Shown here one piece after another: positions 7,631 to 14,638 of a stretch of 57,082 bases of DNA. The stretch's first letter is position 1, and each line of letters begins with the position of its first letter. Below the pieces are notes generated by a model. It saw only the letters and a list, made by a program, of their open reading frames with translations, was not told the DNA's origin and ran no database searches. A program made the position numbers and the translations under genes. The DNA lies in assembly GCA_018303625.1 (NCBI GenBank), contig JAGVXV010000003.1, positions 1-57,082 on the forward strand. The letters run 5' to 3'. Source of the stretch: Candidatus Woesearchaeota archaeon (lineage in GTDB: Archaea; Nanobdellota; Nanobdellia; Woesearchaeales; GW2011-AR4).

Positions 7631-8053
7631 ATGCCAAAGGTGAAAGTAAACAATATGGTGAAATTCTGCACCTTGTACCTCCTGGCTTCCGGCCCGAAGC
7701 ATGGCTACGAATTAATGAAGGAGCTTGAGGACAAATTGGGAAGAAACATAAGCGCGAGCAATGTCTACCCTTTTCTGGATACATTGATAAAAAATAAGCT
7801 GATAAAAATTAAAAAAACTGGGAAAAGGGAGAAAAAAACCTATGCTCTGACAAATGAAGGCAGGAAATTTGCAAAAAACATGTTTAACAGGTTTGGAGAT
7901 TTGATTGACATTGCTATAGAGCCTAGATTAACTGCATGCGCTCACTGCAACTGCAAGGTATTTGAAGGTGGCCACACAGAGAAAGTCAAAGGAAAAGCAT
8001 TGAAATTCTGCTGCATGCACTGCGCAAGCTCCTATAAAAGGCACCATAATTAA
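7631..8053 (+). CDS. PadR-like regulator with C-terminal TRASH-like metal site
   Basis: The N-terminal part is a PadR winged helix (GPKHGYELMKELEDKLG, then SNVYPFLDTLIKNKLI and TYALTNEGRKFAK). The C-terminal 45 residues hold CAHCNC and KFCCMHCASSYKRHH, a TRASH-like arrangement known from archaeal copper sensors and close to the YHS site on the copper ATPase. The protein should therefore bind DNA in a metal-dependent way. The start at 7631 fits the TATA spacing. The longer TTG frame from 7577 would run through the palindrome and TATA box. It is transcribed with the zinc-ribbon ORF one base downstream. Confidence 0.8.
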   Translation: MPKVKVNNMVKFCTLYLLASGPKHGYELMKELEDKLGRNISASNVYPFLDTLIKNKLIKIKKTGKREKKTYALTNEGRKFAKNMFNRFGDLIDIAIEPRLTACAHCNCKVFEGGHTEKVKGKALKFCCMHCASSYKRHHN

Positions 8054-8054
8054 A

Positions 8055-8216
8055 ATGGTAAAAACAATAGAAAAAAACAACAAAAAATATTTTCAGTGCG
8101 AAATATGCGGATTTGTGTATAAAACTAAAGAATTAGCGCAGAAATGCGAAGTATGGTGTGAGAAATACAAAAGCTGCAATGTGGAAATTACAAAGTATGC
8201 TGTCAGTCTTGAGTAA
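8055..8216 (+). CDS. Small 53-residue zinc-ribbon-like protein
   Basis: ATG follows the regulator stop by one base. The peptide begins MVKTIEKNNKKYFQCEICGF and continues with KCEVWCEKYKSC, so it has CxxC and then C-x3-C-x5-C spacing that could hold zinc or another soft metal. I do not know the family name, though short Cys-rich proteins of this look accompany copper and mercury genes in archaea. Coupled translation with the metal sensor suggests a role in metal buffering or in assisting the regulator. Confidence 0.7.
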   Translation: MVKTIEKNNKKYFQCEICGFVYKTKELAQKCEVWCEKYKSCNVEITKYAVSLE

Positions 8217-8220
8217 ATTC

Positions 8221-8604
8221 CTACTCAAACCCGAATCCTTTATTTGCCCAGTCTATTGTGCCGCCAAGATGGTTGTAGACATTCTTGTAGCCGAGCTTTG
8301 CAAGGGTTTCAGCAGCAGTTTTGCTCATGCTGCCCGAGCGGCAGTATAATGCTATTTTTGCGTTTTTATCCTTTGGCAACCTGCCAGTGTTCTGCTCTAT
8401 CTCATTATACGGAATAAACGCATCTGTGCCTTTTATGTGTTTTTGCTCGGGGATATGGACATCAACCAGAAAAATATCTTGTTCATTCATTAAATTGTTG
8501 AGTTCCTCGCTTGTAATGTCCTTATAGCCTGTTATTTTTTCGTCAGAAGCGCAGCCATAAACCAATGTAGGCAATAAAATCAAGATTATCAACAAATTTT
8601 TCAT
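8221..8604 (-). CDS. Lipid-anchored rhodanese-like protein
   Basis: After a hydrophobic signal and the lipobox VYGC there is one rhodanese domain, with the Cys loop YCRSGSMS as the sulfur-carrying site and the typical end TAAETLAKLGYKNVYNHLGG. It would act outside the membrane, moving sulfane sulfur or binding thiophilic metals. The ATG at 8604 has an AAAGGAAG ribosome site. An upstream start at 8649 adds 15 residues and is less likely. It converges with the zinc-ribbon gene, with four bases between their stops. Confidence 0.85.
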   Translation of the reverse strand: MKNLLIILILLPTLVYGCASDEKITGYKDITSEELNNLMNEQDIFLVDVHIPEQKHIKGTDAFIPYNEIEQNTGRLPKDKNAKIALYCRSGSMSKTAAETLAKLGYKNVYNHLGGTIDWANKGFGFE

Positions 8605-8698
8605 TTTCTTCCTTTTTAACAATACCCCTGTATCTTTTGTGCGAAGCACATATTTAAAGATTTACTTCCCAAACATAAACAACAAATGATTTAAACTC

Positions 8699-9202
8699 TT
8701 ACCATTCCTTGCAGCAATCAATGATTTTTTTCATTAAATCCGACAATTTTGAAAAATATGTTTTCTCCTTGCTGAAATTTTCATCAGCAATTAATTTTTC
8801 CGGCTTAATCATCTTGAGGTTTATTGCAAAAAACAATGAATAAAGGTTAAACGCCTGTGTAAAGAATTTGTTTGCTTCCTCTTTATCTCCTTTTGAAAAC
8901 TCTTTTGTCCCTACTTCAATAAGGCGCATGCTTGCTGCAAGGAGATGCTTGCTTATGCACCATTCCTCGCCTTCAGGGTTTTTTACAATTTTTTTCATCA
9001 ATTCTTTCCTTGTTTCCCTTACGGAATGAAGCATATTGAGGTATTTCTGGTCTTCTGTCTTTACGGCAGTAAAGAAAAAATGCTCCTCAAGGCTTATAAG
9101 GTTCATCAATGCAATGCTTAAATCCTCGTCCCTTGACAGATCAACATTGCCGTTCTTTATTTCCTGGATTTTCTCCATCCATTGCTTTACTTCATTTTCC
9201 AT
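8699..9202 (-). CDS. Helical cytoplasmic protein of unknown function
   Basis: A 167-residue, all-helical, charged protein without signal or membrane segments. It contains SLEEHFFFTAVKTEDQKYL, then EEWCISKHLLAASMRLIEVG and, at the end, KKIIDCCKEW. The H/E-rich helix and terminal CC-x-E-W could bind a metal, but no family is recognised. It starts one base after the stop of the HCPLC membrane protein gene and is probably last in the long minus-strand operon. Confidence 0.6.
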   Translation of the reverse strand: MENEVKQWMEKIQEIKNGNVDLSRDEDLSIALMNLISLEEHFFFTAVKTEDQKYLNMLHSVRETRKELMKKIVKNPEGEEWCISKHLLAASMRLIEVGTKEFSKGDKEEANKFFTQAFNLYSLFFAINLKMIKPEKLIADENFSKEKTYFSKLSDLMKKIIDCCKEW

Positions 9203-9203
9203 T

Positions 9204-9728
9204 TTAGATTATAACCTCTGCTATCAGGCTTGAAATAATCAATAATAAGAATGTAAGCAAAATTCCCTGGAAAGGAACAAATTTTCCATGCCTTAAGTGC
9301 GTTATTTTTTCACTTAGCCATGGAGTTAGTGATGTTATAATACCTCCGAAAATGCTGCCCAGCAAAAACAAATTAATCAAATAAGTTCTATTGAGCAATG
9401 TTCCATACTCCCCGAAAAGAAAAATTCCCAAGGGATACTGGCTTTCCACCATTGGCATTAAAGGGATTACTGTTGCAAAAAATGAAAACAGTATTATTGC
9501 AGATTTTTGCAACGGAATAAATTTTCTTTTTATCAATTTTGAGGAATACCATCCAATGGAAACTGCAAATGCGCCTATAAAAATCCCAATTATTGCTTTA
9601 TTTAACCCGAAATATGATGCAGTTCCTGCTGCCGCTGCAGCGCCTATTGTGCATAATGGGCAATGCGCATATGCCGTTTTCAGCAATAAGGGAAACAGAG
9701 CAAAAGAAAGCAGTTTTTTCTTTCCCAT
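9204..9728 (-). CDS. Membrane protein with AHCPLCT motif
   Basis: A signal-like helix ends in AYAHCPLCTIGAAAAAG, followed by four or five further membrane helices. The HCPLC motif lies just outside the first helix, a place suited to a redox-active or metal-binding Cys pair. The fusion protein at 16006-17244 has a comparable GAICPVCQSIG motif within its membrane part. I recall this as an uncharacterised membrane family and cannot name it. Its neighbours DUF411 and the MVGGC proteins suggest a role in outside thiol or metal chemistry. Confidence 0.7.
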   Translation of the reverse strand: MGKKKLLSFALFPLLLKTAYAHCPLCTIGAAAAAGTASYFGLNKAIIGIFIGAFAVSIGWYSSKLIKRKFIPLQKSAIILFSFFATVIPLMPMVESQYPLGIFLFGEYGTLLNRTYLINLFLLGSIFGGIITSLTPWLSEKITHLRHGKFVPFQGILLTFLLLIISSLIAEVII

Positions 9729-9747
9729 TTTAATGTACTCCCAGCCC

Positions 9748-10224
9748 CTATATCCTCATAAATTCAGATGTGGAGCCGTCTTTGTTTATTGCGTAAACAA
9801 TAAAAGGCCCCTGTTTTGACCCGGGCATTCCCGGGCTTCCTGATGGCATGCCGGGCAATGCAATCCCCTTGATATCGGGCTTTTCAAGCATTAATTTTTC
9901 AACAGCCTCAATGGGAACATGGCCTTCTACAAAATAATCCCCAATAACTGTTGTATGGCAGCTTCGCATTGAATACGGAATTCCGTATTTTTCTTTTACT
10001 GATTCCATATTTGTGGTTTTTGTATCAGCATTAAACCCTTTTTTCACCATATAGCTTACATAAACATCGCAGCATCCGCATGAGGAATCTTTGAGTATCG
10101 TGACAGAATCTGCTGCAACAGAGTTTCCCGTTATTGCATTTGAATTTCCTTTTGAGCAGCCTGCTGTTATCAAGGCTAAACTTAGGATTAAAATTATAAA
10201 AAAGTATAATCTTTTACCCGCCAT
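9748..10224 (-). CDS. DUF411 metal-binding protein, membrane-tethered
   Basis: An N-terminal hydrophobic segment with a Cys (LITAGC, lipobox-like) leads to a DUF411 domain. This has VTILKDSSCGCCDVY with the C-x-C-C motif, the RSCHT loop, and YFVEGHVPIEAVEKL. The family is linked to copper and silver resistance in many bacteria. A Pro/Gly/Met-rich tail follows. The start at 10224 comes directly after the stop of the upstream MVGGC gene and is spaced from GGGGGA in that gene's last codons. The upstream ATG at 10254 would overlap that gene. Confidence 0.85.
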   Translation of the reverse strand: MAGKRLYFFIILILSLALITAGCSKGNSNAITGNSVAADSVTILKDSSCGCCDVYVSYMVKKGFNADTKTTNMESVKEKYGIPYSMRSCHTTVIGDYFVEGHVPIEAVEKLMLEKPDIKGIALPGMPSGSPGMPGSKQGPFIVYAINKDGSTSEFMRI

Positions 10225-10225
10225 A

Positions 10226-10423
10226 TCAGCATCCCCCAACCATCTGAGGAACATTTGCGGCAGGCTGGTTGTAGGTATTTATGGCACTGGGGTTAGATTG
10301 CGCGACAACAGCGCTGCTATCCCCACTAAAGCTTTTCTTTATATTGTTAATCTGGGCGCTTTGCACAAAGCTGATTATCACCAGAATTGCCAATAAAAAA
10401 ACTATCAAAATTTTCATGTTCAT
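10226..10423 (-). CDS. Small membrane-anchored protein ending MVGGC (copy 1)
   Basis: From ATG 10423 it reads a short hydrophobic anchor (MNMKILIVFLLAILV), then SFVQSAQINNIKK, a Ser/Ala/Asn/Gln-rich flexible stretch and the end VPQMVGGC. The only Cys is the last residue. It belongs to a set of four proteins in this window with the same plan. The start lies one base after the upstream stop, with GGAGG formed by the last codons of the upstream gene. No known family. A tethered arm presenting a terminal thiol outside the cell is inference. Confidence 0.7.
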   Translation of the reverse strand: MNMKILIVFLLAILVIISFVQSAQINNIKKSFSGDSSAVVAQSNPSAINTYNQPAANVPQMVGGC

Positions 10424-10424
10424 T

Positions 10425-10679
10425 TTAACAGCCTCCAACCATAGATGCGCTGGCTGAACCGCCTTTACCAAACCTTGCTGGGATTATGCCATGCATATCA
10501 TAGTTCATTATTTCATTCTCGGTCCAACCCGCGGTATCAATCTGGTCTGTTCCTGTAGCGGCTACTGCGCCAGTCGTTGACAGCCTATTTTTTAGCCCAT
10601 TCAATTGGAAAGCCTGCACAACAGACACTATAAGCACAGCACCAAGAAAGATCACTATAACCCTGTTTTTTATGTTCAT
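10425..10679 (-). CDS. Small membrane-anchored protein ending MVGGC (copy 2)
   Basis: It has a single N-terminal hydrophobic helix (MNIKNRVIVIFLGAVLIV), the motif SVVQAFQLNGLKNRL, an acidic and Gly/Ser-rich middle part with NYDMHGIIPARFGKG, and the terminus ASMVGGC. As in copy 1 the only Cys is the final residue. ATG 10679 follows the upstream stop by one base and uses GGAGG in that gene's Gly-Gly codons as its ribosome site. No named family. The middle (D-M-H-G-I-I-P-A-R-F) differs from the other copies, so each may have its own partner. Confidence 0.7.
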   Translation of the reverse strand: MNIKNRVIVIFLGAVLIVSVVQAFQLNGLKNRLSTTGAVAATGTDQIDTAGWTENEIMNYDMHGIIPARFGKGGSASASMVGGC

Positions 10680-10680
10680 T

Positions 10681-11355
10681 TTAACAGCCTCCCACCATTC
10701 CTCCTGCAGATAGACCCTGCTCAATTCCCCTGTATTTGTTTGATGCTAAATTAATATAATTTAACTCAACTCCCTGCTGGCTTAGAATCTGGGCTTTTGC
10801 CTGTATCTGCCCGGGAAAAAACAAGGTTTTCCATTTTCCAAGCTCCTCTAAAATTTCATCATCGCTAAACTCATTCGGATGGTTTCTTATAATGTATTTT
10901 GCAACGCCCCTCATTGCATAGCTATGGGCGCAACCGCATGCCGCCTGTCCATTCGAAAAAATTATTGACTCTGCGCCGCAGCAGTACTCGCAGCTTATTT
11001 TTGACGCTATGCCAATATACCTCTTCATCTGATCTTCGTTTAATTGTGTTGCATCATCAAGATAGCCAAGCCTTCTTATTGTTGTGTCAGCTTTTTGCTG
11101 GTCAATCGGGCTTATGTCATCGTAGCTTACTTTTAATTCCTGGCCGTAAATTTTCGGAATTCCAGTTGGAACTACACTTGCTCCGAGTGTTTGTACATTA
11201 TTGGTTGCTGCCCCGTTATTAGTAGCAACTGCAAAGCCAGTTGGGCTTATTTTTAATACAGCATTTATTTGCATCTGGTTGTAAGCTAAAATAACCGTCA
11301 ATACAGCCATAAGCAAAATGATTGCCCTGTCAAGATTTTTTTCCTTCATCTTCAT
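10681..11355 (-). CDS. Anchored protein with C-Y-C-C-G/C-G-C-A-H-S domain and MVGGC end
   Basis: One N-terminal membrane helix is followed by a linker (NQMQINAVLKISPTGFAV), a folded domain, and the terminus SAGGMVGGC. The domain has SCEYCCGAESIIF, ACGCAHSYAMRGVAKYII and a C-terminal EILEELGKWKTLFFPG. The same domain ends the larger protein at 16006-17244, where the residues in FTCDYCCG and RCGCAHSLAAQGMAKWF match. Five clustered Cys plus His suggest a metal or disulfide-exchange site, vaguely like the PCYCG family. I cannot assign it. It heads a run of genes with one-base spacing. Confidence 0.7.
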   Translation of the reverse strand: MKMKEKNLDRAIILLMAVLTVILAYNQMQINAVLKISPTGFAVATNNGAATNNVQTLGASVVPTGIPKIYGQELKVSYDDISPIDQQKADTTIRRLGYLDDATQLNEDQMKRYIGIASKISCEYCCGAESIIFSNGQAACGCAHSYAMRGVAKYIIRNHPNEFSDDEILEELGKWKTLFFPGQIQAKAQILSQQGVELNYINLASNKYRGIEQGLSAGGMVGGC

Positions 11356-11480
11356 TTTTTATTTTTATAATTCAGTTGGGATATATAATTAACTTCTAAA
11401 ACTATTAATAAAATAAGAGTTTTGGTATTTAATCAAGCCTTTTTATTGTTTACAATTGTTCAGAATTCAAAAATAAGCAT

Positions 11481-12023
11481 TTATAGTGCTTTTTTCATGA
11501 AAATATTGTTTATTTTCCCTTTTTTAACTTTTGCGATAAGCCCTTTTTTCTCAAGCTGCGATAACACTATTGATAATTTGGTTTTGGACAAATCAACCCT
11601 GTACATCAATGTTGACTGTGAAATGCCGTCCTGCTCCTTAACTGCCTGTATGACTTTCTTTTCATCTTCGTCCAGCCCTGTTAATAGAATTTTGAACCTT
11701 TCTTCTTTTGATTCCTCTGTTTTTGCAGCCTTAATGTTTTTGAGGATATTTTCTTGAACGTTTTCAAAAGACTTGGCTGTTCTGGAAAATAATACCAAAT
11801 AAGCCCCAAGGCTTAATGTAAGCGCTATTGCCGCAATACCAATGCCGAAAGGCAGAAAGCTCCTCTCATGGATGCATTTTCCGCTCTCCAGCACGCAATT
11901 GCCGCTGCCCAGATTCATCAACTGGTCGTTCATCTGGTTAAGCTGGATTTTCAGAATAGATAAGATCACAATAAATATTATGCCTATAAAAACAACTAGA
12001 TAGCCAATTTTTTTATTGTCCAT
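11481..12023 (-). CDS. Membrane-anchored winged-helix regulator
   Basis: From ATG 12023 it starts MDNKKIGYLVVF, matching the paralogue at 1-460. Two membrane helices flank an outside loop with two Cys (GNCVLESGKC), followed by a helical linker and a MarR-like winged helix (EQDGISQSTLMYRVDLSKTK, SQLEKKGLIAKVKKG). The outside Cys loop suggests a sensor of redox state or metal that passes a signal to the DNA-binding part. It lies between two blocks of metal genes and probably controls one of them. An upstream in-frame ATG at 12041 is less likely. Confidence 0.75.
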   Translation of the reverse strand: MDNKKIGYLVVFIGIIFIVILSILKIQLNQMNDQLMNLGSGNCVLESGKCIHERSFLPFGIGIAAIALTLSLGAYLVLFSRTAKSFENVQENILKNIKAAKTEESKEERFKILLTGLDEDEKKVIQAVKEQDGISQSTLMYRVDLSKTKLSIVLSQLEKKGLIAKVKKGKINNIFMKKAL

Positions 12024-12065
12024 AGTTTTAAGGTAATTCAATCCTTTATAAAAATCTTATTGATT

Positions 12066-12521
12066 TCATTTATTTTTTGATTTATTATCTAAACTTAAAA
12101 TGCCTGCCCCCGAAAATACCACTGAAAGGGCCATTAAGCTTAATCCAAAGTCTCTTATTGCAATGTCGTTGTAGCCAAGCGAAAATGCAATTGAAAGCAA
12201 ATGCAAAGCCGCAATAAAGGCAGTTAATCTTGTATAAAACCCCATCAGCAATAACAATCCAAGAAGAGTATCAGCAATCCCGTTAAATGTTAAAACCACG
12301 TGCACTGAAGGCTTTGGAATGTTATGCATAAGCTGCAATGGATGCTCGTGCATCATTTGCTGCGGATGCTCATACATCCATTGCGGAATGTACCCTAAAA
12401 AAGATTCCGGGTTAATGAGCTGGCTGATTCCAAACCACAATAAGACCAAAGCAAGGCTCATCCTTACTATAAATATTGAATAATCCTTGTTTTTGATAAA
12501 AAAATCCTTTATTTTTTCCAT
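12066..12521 (-). CDS. DoxX-family membrane protein with His/Met-rich loop
   Basis: Four helices with the DoxX pattern (VRMSLALVLLWFGISQL at the start; FNGIADTLLGLLLLMGFYTR, then a long ALHLLSIAF helix). Between helices one and two is an insertion with YEHPQQMMHEHPLQLMH, a run of His and Met that would bind copper outside the membrane. DoxX proteins are tied to quinone and thiosulfate oxidation or to thiol-stress complexes. The loop appears as a specific adaptation here. Its neighbour upstream is the CuA-type cupredoxin. Confidence 0.8.
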   Translation of the reverse strand: MEKIKDFFIKNKDYSIFIVRMSLALVLLWFGISQLINPESFLGYIPQWMYEHPQQMMHEHPLQLMHNIPKPSVHVVLTFNGIADTLLGLLLLMGFYTRLTAFIAALHLLSIAFSLGYNDIAIRDFGLSLMALSVVFSGAGILSLDNKSKNK

Positions 12522-12568
12522 GGGCTAAAATCAATTTTAATGTTGTTTATACTTATATGCTTTTGAGG

Positions 12569-12961
12569 TTATTTTACTGTTAAATCCCCTTTCATGGAGC
12601 TGTGGCCTTCCCCGCAGTAAACAGTGCATAAAAACGGGAAAGTTCCCTGCTTGCTTGCGGTAAACTCTATTGTTACCTGCTTTCCTGCCGGCACCTGCTC
12701 GTTGATGTTGAAATCCGGCAGTGCAAAGCCATGAGCAACATCCTGGCTTTTTATTATCAACCTTACCACTTCACCTTTGTTTACGATTATGGTATTTGGC
12801 TCGAAATTGAATCTGGATGCTTTGATATTAATAACTCTTACATTATCATCAAATTTTCCAGAGCCGTCTAATATTTCCGGGCTTTTTGTGCAGCCAAAAA
12901 TAAATATAATAGCTGCTAAAAATGTCGCTAAAATTATCTTTCTCATAATGAATTTAATCAT
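12569..12961 (-). CDS. CuA-type cupredoxin lipoprotein
   Basis: The signal ends with the lipobox IFGC. A cupredoxin domain follows with the strand FNFEPNTIIVNKGEVVRL, a His ligand in VAHGFALP, and the loop CTVYCGEGHSSM. The last gives the C-x3-C-x3-H-x2-M ligand set of the binuclear CuA site of cytochrome oxidase subunit II and nitrous oxide reductase. The Glu found between the Cys in most oxidases is Val. No oxidase subunit I is present, so it may store or carry copper or electrons. The start overlaps the preceding stop (ATGA). Confidence 0.85.
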   Translation of the reverse strand: MIKFIMRKIILATFLAAIIFIFGCTKSPEILDGSGKFDDNVRVINIKASRFNFEPNTIIVNKGEVVRLIIKSQDVAHGFALPDFNINEQVPAGKQVTIEFTASKQGTFPFLCTVYCGEGHSSMKGDLTVK

Positions 12962-13386
12962 TTTATTTTTATTTTATTTTTTTGAAATTTTCCTTTGATA
13001 TAAAAGAGCAGGCTCAAAACAAACAAGGTTCCTCCAATTATCCAAAATATTGCCAAATAGCTTTGCAATGCTTTGAAAGGAACACCTGCTATTATGATTC
13101 CGGAATTCAGCATTAATAAATTTTTTGAAATGCACTTCTTTTTAAAATAAAAAATTAATGTAATTGCAAATAGCAAAACAGCAGCTGTCCAGAATGGGAT
13201 TGCAACTTTCTGCAAAAAAAGCAAAGGCATTCCAACTATTGTAATGCCTATAAATGAAAGCAATGCAATTATGCCTAGGCAGACATTATGGCATACCTGA
13301 TAGCCTCCCAGGAAGCTTAATGCCCCTGACAGGGAGCTTGAGAAAGATGTTGCCTTCTCTACTATAAACTTTTTTGCCTTATCCAT
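12958..13386 (-). CDS. Four-helix membrane protein with conserved Cys, second paralogue
   Basis: It mirrors 5276-5698: GGYQVCHNVCLGIIALLSFIG, GITIVGMPLLFLQKVAIPF, KKKCISKNLLMLNSG and a final pair of helices. Strong retention of C-H-N-x-C and of KKCISKN between the copies points to functional residues. It starts one base after the HxH protein gene upstream and overlaps the cupredoxin start downstream, so it belongs to the same operon. A role in moving copper or other soft metal across the membrane is inference. Confidence 0.7.
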   Translation of the reverse strand: MDKAKKFIVEKATSFSSSLSGALSFLGGYQVCHNVCLGIIALLSFIGITIVGMPLLFLQKVAIPFWTAAVLLFAITLIFYFKKKCISKNLLMLNSGIIIAGVPFKALQSYLAIFWIIGGTLFVLSLLFYIKGKFQKNKIKIK

Positions 13387-13387
13387 T

Positions 13388-14146
13388 CTAATGATTTTTT
13401 GAAAAATCAGTTATTGAGCTAATTTGCTGCTTTATTTCTTTCTCGCCCTCATCCCCATAACTTACCAAAATCTTGTCATTATCATTAAATACATATTCTT
13501 CATATTCAGGATTTTCAATTCCGTTAACAAAAAATTTCAAATTATTATTCCTGTCATTGCAATAACTTTCTTTATTATCTAAAACAAAACATTCTTTGTT
13601 AAATTTTATTCCAATGCTCTTGAAGAATACCCATAATGGGACTCCTGTTGCATGCATATGGATGACATCGCCTTCTTTTTCCGGGAATGAGGCTCCTTTA
13701 TCAAAGTGAATAAAGCTGCTGGTTATCCGGCTGTCCATTTTTGACATATCCATAGCCAGCGGCCCTAACACATTTTCATCCAATACATTCCCCAATATAT
13801 ATATTTTCAAGTCGGCATGAAGGTGCTGCGAGCCTAAAATGCCAATAGTTGACTTTGAATCCATGTTGCATTGAAGCTGCCCAGAACTAATGCACATATC
13901 TACTGGCATTCCGCAGCTGTCGCATTGCCCGTCATTATTTTTGTCCATAAACTCCTTTGCTAATTGGGTGTCAAATGGCGTGAGCGACATTGCACTCATT
14001 CTCGATCCCATGCCCGATATTGTATTTGAATTTGGATTAATTTGCGATGGAAAAAACAATGATTTTGAAACATAAAATAGTGAAAAAAGAGCTACAATAA
14101 TAGTTAATACTATAAAACCTGTTAATATTTTCTCTGCATTAGCCAT
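13388..14146 (-). CDS. HxH-motif exported protein with Cys-rich metal motif
   Basis: An N-terminal membrane anchor is followed by MDKNNDGQCDSCGMPVDMC, a motif that looks like a calcium-like D-x-N-x-D-G loop merged with a CxxC-G-M metal site. The body then shares with 3372-3878 the motifs HLHADLKIYILGN and VIHMHATGVPLWVFF. It ends DKILVSYGDEGEKEI, also as in the paralogue. The His pairs and Cys/Met motif make soft-metal binding likely. It is longer than its paralogue by the N-terminal metal motif. No named family recognised. Confidence 0.7.
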   Translation of the reverse strand: MANAEKILTGFIVLTIIVALFSLFYVSKSLFFPSQINPNSNTISGMGSRMSAMSLTPFDTQLAKEFMDKNNDGQCDSCGMPVDMCISSGQLQCNMDSKSTIGILGSQHLHADLKIYILGNVLDENVLGPLAMDMSKMDSRITSSFIHFDKGASFPEKEGDVIHMHATGVPLWVFFKSIGIKFNKECFVLDNKESYCNDRNNNLKFFVNGIENPEYEEYVFNDNDKILVSYGDEGEKEIKQQISSITDFSKNH

Positions 14147-14149
14147 TTT

Positions 14150-14623
14150 TCAAGTTGTATCAATATTCTCTCCGTATGGATGTATCAATTTCCATCCTGG
14201 AATTACATCCCCTTGCCTGTATTTTAATGTGAATGTTCCGTCAAATTTGCTTTTTGCCCCGTTTGCAAAGGAAAACTCTACGCTATAATCAACCGCCGCT
14301 GTATTGCCATCATTTGAACTTTCTTTTATTGACAATATTCTTGCATTATCAATGCCCTGCGATTCTGCATATTCTTTGAATGCCCCCAAATCCTTTGCTG
14401 TAGGCTCTATTTTCTTAAAGCCGTCTGAAATTGCAGCGTACATATCCGGATAATTCTTATTGCTCCATGCAGTAAAATACTGCTCAACTACCTTTTCAGG
14501 CGATGGTGTTTCATATTCTGGGATATTGTTTTTTTTAGTAAGCGTTATGTAAGCAATGCCTGCAATCAAAAACGCAATAAAAACCAAGATTGTTGCCAGA
14601 TTTTTCCCCTTCATCCCAACCAT
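14150..14623 (-). CDS. Membrane-anchored NTF2-like protein
   Basis: One N-terminal helix is followed by a domain of about 115 residues with EKVVEQYFTAWSNKNYPDMY, a middle strand VDYSVEFSFANGAKSKFDG and an end GWKLIHPYGENI. This is the layout of NTF2-like/DUF4878-type exported domains, which often bind small ligands or stabilise partners. The gene starts after the triple thioredoxin gene on the same strand. A second in-frame ATG lies three codons later. No Cys in the domain, so it is more likely a structural partner than a thiol carrier. Confidence 0.65.
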   Translation of the reverse strand: MVGMKGKNLATILVFIAFLIAGIAYITLTKKNNIPEYETPSPEKVVEQYFTAWSNKNYPDMYAAISDGFKKIEPTAKDLGAFKEYAESQGIDNARILSIKESSNDGNTAAVDYSVEFSFANGAKSKFDGTFTLKYRQGDVIPGWKLIHPYGENIDTT

Positions 14624-14638
14624 TTTAATGATATAAGT

